A DNA stretch of 64,000 nucleotides, from positions 9,288,506 through 9,352,505 of the forward strand of contig NC_053137.1 in NCBI RefSeq assembly GCF_016808335.1, written 5' to 3'. Below, in pieces: positions 55,262 through 64,000 of the stretch. How positions within the stretch are numbered: position 1 is the first letter of the stretch; every line of letters starts with the position of its first letter. Origin of the DNA: Panicum virgatum (taxonomy: Eukaryota; Streptophyta; Magnoliopsida; Poales; Poaceae). Below the pieces are notes generated by a model. It made no database searches. It saw only the letters and a program-made list of their open reading frames with translations, and had not been told where the DNA came from. A program made the position numbers and the translations under genes.

Positions 55262-57803
55262 ATGGCCGGTATTCCTAAACCTGATGAAGTTGATTCTGCC
55301 CATATCCAGAGGCCGAATGTTCAACAACTTTTGGTCGAGCATCAGAAGATTCTTGATGGCGTCCAGAAGAAGATCAGAGAAGATAAGGAGAAGGAGATCT
55401 AGAAAATTAGAGAAGAGAGGAGAAAGAGATCCAGAAGCTGGAAGAAGAAGCCATGAACCAGTACATCTCACACTTCTCCATCGACTGGCAAGGGAAGGTC
55501 ACGACGGATGACGCCTTCGACGCTTCATAGTTTGAGGTAAAATTCGATGAGAACGAACAGGCTATCCTTAATTCCGAAATAGCTAATGCTATAGATGATG
55601 TTGTTTCTTCTCATGTGAATAATAAGTTAGAATTTATTGGCCAAAATATGCATGATATGTTTGACGATCGCTTTAGCCGAATTGAAATACATCTTGGTAT
55701 GAAATCTGTCGGTAATAATGCATCTACATCTAATACCGATAAGACAATGTATGGTTCGGCAATTCCAACTAATAATGCTATTGTGACTAATTCGGCTAAT
55801 CAGCGAAGCCGAATTAACTATAATGCATCACCTAACGTCAATGTGCCATATGGGGCATCAAGTTCGTTGCGACATTCTACACCGCCGAACTTTGCTCAAC
55901 CTAATAATACACCGATCACTAATCGGCTTAACGCCGATGATGTTGGATCATGTAGTATTAAAGAGGAGGTGATTAAGATATTTCGGCAAACTTTTGGTAT
56001 AGAGCCTAAAGCCAAATACCGATCTTATCAAAGACCATACCCTGAGAATTACGATTATGTTGCATATCCTAAAGGGCTTAAAATTCCTGAATTTGTTAAA
56101 TTCACTAGTGATGATAATAGAACTACATTGGAGCATATTGGTCAATTTATTATACAATGCGGTGAAGCTAGCACTAATGACATTTACAAATTGAGATTAT
56201 TTACTTTATCTCTATCGGGTGCTGCATTTACTTGGTTTATTTCATTGCCACCCAATTCAGTTTTTACTTTTGCTGATCTTGAGCAGAAATTCCATGATTA
56301 TTTCTTTACTGGTGAAACTGAATTGAGATTGTCACATCTTTCATCGGTTAAACAAAAAATACATGAATGTGTTTCTGAGTATATTAGAAGATTTAGAGAT
56401 ACTAGAAACCGATGCTATAGTTTGACAATTTCTGATAGAGATTTGGCTGATCTAGCTTTTGCTGGTTTACTTGATTTTCATAAAGCAAAGCTAGAGGGAC
56501 AAAAATTTCTAGATGTTAGTCAAGTACTACAAAAAGCTCTGGATAATGAAATCCGAGCTAAAGAAGCTAGAGATTCTTAAAAGTACAACGAAAAACCTAA
56601 TCGTCCTTTTATGTGCTTGGGTGTGATTCCAATTGTTCAGACGATAAAGGTAAAGATGTTTATACCGCTGAATTTGTTTGGCCCTCCAATGATAAACCTT
56701 GCATGTGCGGTTCTCTTAAGCCGATTCACAAAGATCGGCAGGAAAGATTTACTTTTGATGTATCCAAATGCGAGAGAATATTTGATGAATTGTATAAGAA
56801 TGGATATATCAAGATGTCGCATATCATACCGCCGCTTGAAGAATTAAAGCAGCGAGCTTATTGCAAATTTCATAATACTTTCTCTCATGCGACTAATGAT
56901 TGTAATGTGCTTCGGAGACAGATTCAATCGGCTGTTAATGAAGGCCGAATAATTGTTCCACGAATGAAAGTGGATCAGAATCCTTTTCCTACACATACAT
57001 ATGTGCTTGAGTTGAGTAATCCCAAAGTGTTAATTCGGCCGAATCAAGCCGAGTCAACAAGAGGGAAAAATGTAATTATCGGTGAAGAGAGATTTGAGCC
57101 CTCGAAATCTCACCTGGAAGCTCCAAAGAAGAAGATCCCTGAAGATTTATTGAAGGATTCAGTACTCGGGGGGCAAGACAAGAAGAAGAAGGCCGACAAC
57201 AAGTCGACAGGTCTGACCGGCCATAGCGGCGGTCTGACCGGTTCGACTGGTCTGACCGGTTTGACTAGTCTGACCGGTGCGTCCAATAAATCTGGGAACT
57301 CCTCCAAAATCAAGACAAAGCCGAGTTTTAAGGAATTCTTGGCCAAATATGCGAAGAAAGGGAGTGCTCAGAGACAGAAGGGGCGACCAAGCGAAGTCAA
57401 GGATACGGGATCATCATCAAGACATCAAGAGCAATCGAGTCAAGGTAATTATACTTCATGTAGTGGACCGATTGCTCCATGGTATTGCTGGTATCCTTAC
57501 TTTTATACACCTATGGATTATAGTAGAATACATATGCAATTATATTATATTCAATATCCTCCTATGTATCCAAATCATGCATTACTACAAAGACCGATTG
57601 TTGCTAGCAATAATCCGGTCAAGCAAGATGTTGATTGCAGCAAAGAGAATGAGAAGAGCAAGGAGAAGATTCAAAGTATTTACAGCCGAGGTGGTGTCCC
57701 TCAGGCTTGTCTCATACTCAGAAGCGAAGGCTGCAACGTATGCACAAGAAGGAGGCAATGGAACGATAAGTGGAGGCCGTGCCAAAGACGTCAGCGACAA
57801 TGA
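55262..57803 (+). pseudogene. Retrotransposon gag, disrupted
   Basis: The frame from ATG 55262 (MAGIPKPDEVD) stops at TAG 55400-55402. The gag core is open from about 55564 to TAA 56578-56580 and contains IPEFVKFTSDDN, GAAFTWF, FADLEQKFHDYF and EYIRRFRDTRNRC, the retrotransposon-gag fold. A shifted frame, 56613-57803, continues with a zinc-knuckle variant CX2HX4HX4C (56862-56903) and a Gly-Leu-Thr-Gly repeat (57210-57280). No pol follows. The breaks make a full product unlikely. Confidence 0.85.
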
Positions 57804-57984
57804 AGAAGGTGTGGCGGCCCAAACAAGTTGTTTCAACATCGACTTGAGCAAAACATGGCCGATAATTGTTTATCGTCTTTAGTAAAAAAATGTCCGATGT
57901 AGTATTAATCATCGTCCTTAGACAATTTTGACTCAAAAGAATATTTTTTGGCAAGCAAGCTTTACCAAAAAAATAGGGGGCATA

Positions 57985-58551
57985 TGTTGACAGCTAAAAT
58001 TGGCACCAACCGGTCTGACCGGTCTGACCAAGCGGTCTGACCGGTCGAAGCACTGTGGCCTGTCCGGCAGGGACCGACCGGTCTGACCGGTAGGTCCGAC
58101 CGGTCTGAGCATTCCAAGTGGAATCCGAGTACAACTAGGGTTTTTAATAGATTTAAATCTTGTAATATAATTTCTTGCGGGATAAGTCCACCCCACCCTA
58201 TAAACATAAAGGGTCACGGCCGATTAGGGTAATCCAATCGATCAAATCAATACAACTTTTATCTTTTTACTTTCTTTTTACCCTAGCTTTTTCTCATCTA
58301 CTATCTACTATTTCTCCTTCGTCTCTACGTCAATTGAGGGCAATCTAGGTGGCCTGCCGACCCTAGAAGAACCCTGCGTGCTCCTGCCCCGACGGTTTCC
58401 GCCCTGGAGACGTTCGTTGGTCTCGGCGCCAGTCTGCCCGGCGACAACCGGTCTGACCGGTCTGACCGGTCTGAGCATCGGCGCTGCATCGTGCCGTCGC
58501 TCACTGAGCGTCAAAATGTTTTCGTGTGTTGGCCCTAGTTCTGCGCCGACA
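57985..58551 (+). repeat. 3' LTR
   Basis: 567 bp and colinear with the 5' LTR. It differs by substitutions and by copy number of the CCGGTCTGA unit: for example three consecutive units at 58447-58475 against two in the 5' LTR. Confidence 0.9.
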
Positions 58552-58715
58552 CTTAGTCCCTACCACCCACTGCATCGTGTCTCCGTCACTTTCGATGAGG
58601 AGTTGGCGAGCATTCATGACTGAGAGTGAGACGCTATCTATGCAAAGATTTTATTAATCACAAGATATATCAATTATGTGCAATTGTGCATGATATATTC
58701 ATAGGACGAGTGAGG
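58552..58715. repeat. Duplicated segment, family member 2, right part
   Basis: It resumes the duplicated sequence after the retrotransposon. CCCTACCACCCACTGCATCGTGTCTCC and TTATTAATCACAAGATATATC match 61086-61262. Confidence 0.85.
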
Positions 58716-60200
58716 TGACCTGCACATTTGCTCGGCTAGTATTGATATTCTAAATATATTTTACATTTTTATCTAATTATTATTTATAAATTTAAATATT
58801 TCTCATCACATGCTTCTTACTTCAATAATCAAGAGTGCTTCTCTACTGCTAGTGCAGTGGTGCCTCCTTTTCTCTACATTTTTCTTTGTCAGTGATGTGG
58901 CCGCATGGCAACCGCACTGTCCTAATCCTGTCACGACTGCCTATCTCCTCGATCTTAGCTACTACCATTCTCTAGTAGTAGTAGTAACATGTTTCTTATC
59001 TGCCAGTCCTTGATGTTGCCAACTGCTCGGTTCAACTGACTCAGATGTTCCTTTGCGGCTAGCTTCCCTACTTTATGATCCTCTTGGTCCTCTATTGCTA
59101 ATATGTTTAATTCTGTCATCTGTTACATGGTGCCATGCCTCCATGGTCTAGTTTCTGTTGGGGAACAATGGATCCAAATTTTTTGCTTTTTGAAAGCCAA
59201 TAAATCTCCATAGTGCAGAGTACAAGATTCCGTTCAGAATTTCAGGAACCTATGTTCATGTTCAAGTCTGATGTGCTTACTATACCAATCATGGCCTGTT
59301 CGATATTGTCCTGGTTCCTGATCTACTTGTGGTGTTAATTTTTTTTAGCTTGTGGTGTTAATTGTGAGGTGGGGTAGTGTCTTGTAGCAATATCGATAAC
59401 AAATCTTTGGAGTAATGTCAAGGACCCTCCCTCGGCAAGGACAGCAATGCAGGAGGATTGCGAAAATTGGGTTAGGTTGGACGTGCATTGGGCCTGCGGA
59501 CATGCTCGTTCAGACATCACCATAGACAGTAGATGATGGACAGTCTCCGGACTCCAGGGAGGATGAAGAAGCTTGCGGCACGGCGCTTACTCTTGCACTT
59601 AGCCTCCAACTCTGTGATCCTCATCGCTGGCCCAATTTTGGCCACCCTCTCATCATGATCACTGCAAGCCAGGTAGTAGTCTAATATAGTGCAAAGACTA
59701 GAATTATCTTGTTTATTTTGACTAATAATAATATAATTGTGAAGGTGCATTTGGGATTTTGGTAATATAATAAAATATACGTGTGGTAAAACATGTTAAT
59801 TATTTGTGTAGCTAGTATATGCATGATATGTAGTTTGATATGCAAAACAATATATAGATTTATATTTATAAATAGAAATATATTTTAATGGCACTGGTGG
59901 GTAATTTATAAACATGTATATGTGTATTTTAGGCTAATTTTTTTTGTAATGACAGTGGTGGGTAATTTTAATTTTGTTTCGATTAATGTGGGAATTTCTA
60001 GACTTTGAGAGCGAACGTGGACGCTCCGTTTGTTGGTCAAATAATAAGATAATAGCTGAGTATACGTGTGTATAAGTGATTAGTATGTTAAAAAAATAAT
60101 CAATTTGCTCGAACCGCAATATTGAAGCTGTTCCTCTGGTGGAGCTGAAGTTATTTTTAAAAAAAGTTTGGCAAAAGAATTCCTCTAGTTGTTTAATATA
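58716..60200. other. Intergenic, no gene
   Basis: Mixed AT-rich sequence. Short frames at 58810, 59335 and 59517 have no recognisable product. 59880-59985 repeats the GGTGGGTAATTT phrase seen at 27000-27420. Confidence 0.4.
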
Positions 60201-60222
60201 GAAAAGATCGCATGGAGCCGAT

Positions 60223-61262
60223 GCGATGCTTCCATGGAAGCGAGCCATGCCTCCCGCGTTGCGACTTCGTTCTAACCCATGGACTTGAGGAGTGAATCTG
60301 ATTCGCACACTGAGAGCTTTTCAGAGTAGGAAGAAGATGGAATGCATAAAATAATGTTTTTAGACAATTAAAATGTTTTTCTTTTAAGAAAACATTGTCT
60401 GAAAATGTCAGAGGCGGCACCGGCCGGGAGCAGAGCAGGCCAACCTTTATTTTTCGTGTTCGTGGACCCAAGAAGTAATGTAATGTTCACGCGCGTGCGA
60501 GGGTTGAATCGGAATTAGTGCTTCTATTTTGCGTCACGTATCCTACAGATAAAATTCTTCAGTTATAGATAACGTAGAACGAAGCATTTCTCTAGAAACT
60601 AGTATGCTAGCAAACTTTCGTGCATGTTTCATAGTTGTTTTGTCACGAGTTCAGAGTGGAGACTTCATGCTAGAGCTATAACAAAAATAAAGTGTGCTAT
60701 AACAGAAACACTTTGTTTGACTGGCTGTGCCTGGTGGCCGGTAATAATTTGTTGTGAGAGATGAATACTACTAGCTGACTGGTGGCTAAATAATACTAAT
60801 TTAGTGTAAAAAATATGAAAAAAAATACTACTAACTGGTTAGCTCATCAAGCAGCCGAACTGAGATCCGTAACAACGTACTTCAGCTAGTCAATTCTTTT
60901 GCGCTGGCTGTCGCCGAATAATAGTTTAGCGGAGCCTGCCCTCCTCGTTGGCCGACGACTCGGCTCACGGGGTCTCCCTGCTTGGCTGCGAGCCGCTTGA
61001 CTGGTCAGTCTGCCCTACGCTACTGCGCGCTCTGCTTCTTCCGCAGTTACTCATAACCACGCCGTCCTTTTGCCTTTCGGTTTGGCCCTACCACTCGCTG
61101 CAGCGTGTCTCCATCTGCCCATCACCTTCGATGTGGAGCTGGCACGGGTCAAGTGGTTACTCATAACCAGCATTCATGTCTGACAACGAGAAATCCATCG
61201 ATACGAAGATGTTATTAATCACAAGATATATCAATTATGTGCACGATATATTCATAGGTCTT
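60223..61262. repeat. Duplicated segment, family member 3
   Basis: It matches 52086-52572 (60223-60690), then 54480-54655 and 58552-58715 (60890-61262). It lacks the PIF/Harbinger-like element and the LTR retrotransposon, and so preserves the unfilled retrotransposon site near 61078-61090. Confidence 0.85.
60705..60862. mobile_element. Short MITE, relative of 25440-25612
   Basis: GACTGGCTG, GGTGGC and TTGTGAGAGATGAATACTACTA repeats with a CAGCCGAACTGAG end. Non-coding. Confidence 0.45.
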
Positions 61263-62418
61263 GGGATTTAGATTGCGAAATCTAAACAGAAAGTATAACC
61301 TAAAGCTAGTGGACAGTGGTAGTACGGAGGCAGACCGCAGTTCTTTTTTTATCAAACGTACTTTTATTAAACTGGGAAATACGATACACATACGGGTACA
61401 TTTTGGCAGGATACAGAGAGGACGCCTGCTCCACCGGACAAATTACACAAAGGCCTGTAAAAAAATGCAGAAATTACAACTATACCCCTAGAACCTCTGT
61501 GTTCCAAATTCTGCTGTCGTCGACCACCAGCCGGCGGCGGCGGCATCGATCTCCACGAACCCATGGCCAACCGAAACCCATCGCTATCAAGCTTTGAATC
61601 AAACCGCAATAAACAGTCACCACCATGGACGAGCTGAAACCACCTCGAGAAGACCATCAGACAGGGACGCACCCCGAGCCCTGGTGGCTGTAGAAACAGA
61701 TCTGCCGTCGACGACCCGAGCCGCCGCGAGAAGATTGGACCTGCTCCACCGTTCGGGTTTCCACCAATCCCGAGGCATCCCCACTATCCACCAAGCAAAA
61801 GACCAACGAACTCACCTTCATCACAGGATGACGAGTTGCCGGCGAACTTCCCCGATACAGTGGCTCCACCATGGGAGCACCACCTCCACGGACCCACCAG
61901 TGGCACCGGAGAGAAGCGCCGACCGCAGTTGGACGCATGGATCGGGTAGCCACCTCCTTTTTATGGTCACTGTTACTTTGCTCCCACTCGGCTATCAAAG
62001 CGGCGACCACCGTCGTTTATTTATTTATTTTTAACTCTCGACCGTGGCGTCGTTGCGTCGATACCAGACGATGAGCGGCACGCTTGTCCTCGCGCCCTTG
62101 AAGGCGCGTACCGTCCGGTCCATCTGCCTTGGCAGGGCGTGTTGGTTGGGGGGGGGTCGAGGGCTCCTCGGCTACCTGTTAACCTTAGGCGCACCCCAGC
62201 GGACGGGCCGCCGCGGCGTAACACACGGGTAGGAGAAACGCCACCACGGTCCACGCAGGTAAATACCGCTGCTCCTGTGCAGTCGGCAACCACGCGCGCC
62301 CACCTGCGTATGTACGTACGCGTCCGTATACTACCATCCCCGCGGTCCGCCCACCTGCCATGACATCACGCGCACATTAACATCTCGTAAACGAGAAGCG
62401 TGTTTCTACCCTGACTAA
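61263..62418. other. Intergenic, no gene
   Basis: Frames at 61594-62034 and others lack domains. The TTTTTTTATCAAACG start with a CCACC-rich interior looks like an old dispersed repeat that I cannot classify. Confidence 0.35.
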
Positions 62419-63435
62419 GGCTGTCCGCAGTAGGTACTGGGAACCATCCGGTACCCGGTACTCCAGTATGGGAGTAGTGTTTTTCCAAGCAGCGGGGGAC
62501 GCTAAACCATACGGCACGGTGGCATTTGGGCGCGGGTACTGGATTCCCAGGGGAGGGAGCGGACGGACGGTAAACACCACGTTGACCTGCTCCTTCCGCC
62601 ACTGCCAACTGCCCCGCCTTCGCGCCGGGCCTCGAAATGGAAGAGAGGTAGGGAGCAGTACCACTGGCCCCCGTAGACGGAGCAGCGCCGCCGGCCACCG
62701 TGGCCGAAAGAGAGAAAGAGATCTCTGGAGAGAGAAATAGAGAACGACGGATGTGTGGAGTCCGCCGAGGGGGCCGAAGAGGGAGGGGTCGGCTTGGAGG
62801 GAGGAGCTCCGCCGCCGCGGCCGGCGCTTGCATGAGCTCGAGCTCTGCTACCGCGGCCGGACGAAGGAGGGAGGAGGCGGTGGAGGCCAGATCCGGGAGC
62901 GAGGGAGGAGGGCGCCGGTCCTCGTGCGGCGCCGCCGGCGGGCTTGGGGAGGAGGAAGGGCGGCGAGGAGGCCGAGGTAGAGGGAGGAGGAAGGTCGGTG
63001 AGGAGGCCGAGGTCAGAGGAGAGGTTCGGGGTGGTGGAGGCCAAAGAAGCAGATATGGCCGTGCCGGAGCTCGAGCAGGCAGACCTCGCCCTTTCCCCTG
63101 CACGCTCGCCGGATCCGACGACCGAGGGAGCAACGGAGGGCACGGGGAGGAGGGGTGCCAGGGAAGGAAGGGCGCGATGGCTGAGGGATAGAGGAGCGAG
63201 GAAGAGAGAGGGGGGAGGAGAGGGGCGGGCGTAGTGGACTGATGGGAGGGCGGGGGGATTAAAAAAAGAAAAAAAATATGATATGTGGGTCCTAGAGGCT
63301 GGTAGTTGGTATAGAGGATACATATAGAGAATGGATGTGTGGGGAAGATCTGAATATAGAAAAAAAAATCTTGATGACTAGGACGAAATATTCTTTTTAG
63401 AGGATGAATTTAAAGTATGACGAGTGCGGACAGCC
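62419..63435. mobile_element. GC-rich PIF/Harbinger-like element 2
   Basis: The termini GGCTGTCCGCA and its complement are flanked by TAA on both sides (62416-62418 and 63436-63438), the 3-bp duplication of PIF/Harbinger (Tourist) elements. It is related to 52573-53971 in opposite orientation. The interior is GC-rich with long frames on both strands but no transposase. Confidence 0.78.
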
Positions 63436-63438
63436 TAA

Positions 63439-64000
63439 CTGGCGGTAATGGCCGGCCTACTGCGTGTGGCGCCACCACCGGCCGTGCGCTGCCACTGCAC
63501 CGGCGGCTATCAGGGCGGTCAGGACCACGGTCCACGGACAAACAGGCAACATGCATCCCTTGGCGTCGCCGCGATTGTATTTTTTGCTTTTTAGCCCTTC
63601 TCGCAAAAGTTTTTCACATATAGGCCCTTTTCATAGCGAATTGCGAAAATGGACCCTACGGCTTGGTGCCGTAGACAACGGCGCCGAGATAACACGTCTC
63701 AGCACCATTGTCTGCGGTGCTGAGGCGCCACGCCCGCATGCCGACTTGGACGAGCTGTTGCTGACGTGGATCCAGAGCTCGGTGCCACAGATCACGGTGC
63801 CGAGCTCAGCGCCGATCCCTGGACATAATCAAACTGCCCGACCACCCCCTTTCTCTCCCTTTCTTTCTTCCTCATTCCCACCTCTCGGGTTTTCTCCTTA
63901 CCCCAACCCGCCAAAACTCCATAATCTAGTTGTTCTACCTTGGAAACATCGATTTGATCCGTAGATCTTCGGAAGGAAGGTACATTCTCTCATGGCGTCA
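63439..64000. other. Intergenic, no gene
   Basis: It contains repeated CGGTGCYGAG strings in both orientations (63660-63815), probably part of a repeat cut by the window end. The frame at 63464-63964 shows no domain. Confidence 0.35.

Larger units (their letters stand above)
54658..58551 (+). mobile_element. Gag-only Gypsy-like LTR retrotransposon
   Basis: LTRs at 54658-55214 and 57985-58551 both begin TGTTGACAGC and end in ACA. The flanks GTTAG and CTTAG (54653-54657, 58552-58556) are a 5-bp target duplication with one difference. A polypurine tract (AAAATAGGGGG) precedes the 3' LTR, and TGCCGACTCCGCTGGGG after the 5' LTR is the likely primer site. The interior has gag-like frames only: no protease, reverse transcriptase or integrase, so it would depend on a helper. 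Several substitutions and a repeat-number change separate the LTRs, so the insertion is not recent. Confidence 0.9.

Noticed and set aside
62366..63323. Frames of 255 and 273 codons (minus) as genes
   Set aside because: Same reason: the GC-rich core of a PIF/Harbinger-like element, with open frames on both strands and no domain.

Overview
The window is nuclear DNA of a grass, most likely a panicoid such as Setaria, Panicum, sorghum or a relative. It has long introns, GC-rich coding exons, plant-only gene families (ERF, DUF247, CC-NB-ARC-LRR) and dense CACTA, hAT, PIF/Harbinger, Stowaway, Mutator-like, Copia, Gypsy and LINE remnants. No species can be named from the sequence alone. Only three protein genes look intact: an AP2/ERF transcription factor of the RAP2.11 type (+, 3610-4521), a DUF247 membrane protein (+, coding 26483-29388, two coding exons) and a three-exon NLR immune receptor (-, 39693-51660).

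The backbone of the window is a duplicated NLR block on the minus strand. NLR-B (39.7-51.7 kb) has an open reading frame across three exons, each a whole number of codons (352 + 241 + 644 codons). It encodes a CC domain, a first NB-ARC whose Walker A and Walker B motifs are degenerate, a second canonical NB-ARC, and an LRR. NLR-A (7.3-17.2 kb) is its paralogue. It has lost its start codon and exon-1 splice donor, and it is broken by CACTA pieces, two inverted copies of an unclassified element, a hAT element carrying a 146-bp tandem array (in an intron) and a small MITE. A third copy, NLR-C, survives only as the last ~50 codons plus 3' flank (22.1-22.7 kb). The sequence downstream of NLR-A (5.8-6.4 kb) is also duplicated next to NLR-B, where a 4.4-kb insertion (34.5-38.9 kb) splits it.

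The right part (52-64 kb) has a second duplicated family (about 23.0-25.4, 52.1-58.7 and 60.2-61.3 kb) and several mobile elements. These are two GC-rich PIF/Harbinger-like elements in opposite orientation and a gag-only Gypsy-like LTR retrotransposon (54658-58551). The unfilled site of that retrotransposon is preserved at about 61.08 kb. Many long open frames in the GC-rich elements are composition artefacts, not genes.

The observations most worth following are: the tandem NB-ARC receptor with a dead first nucleotide-binding site; the recurrence of dense ACCGGT-type palindromes in three structurally unrelated element families, once even inside a gag reading frame; tRNA-like segments inside three CACTA-type elements; and an inverted transposon pair bracketing an NLR exon fragment.
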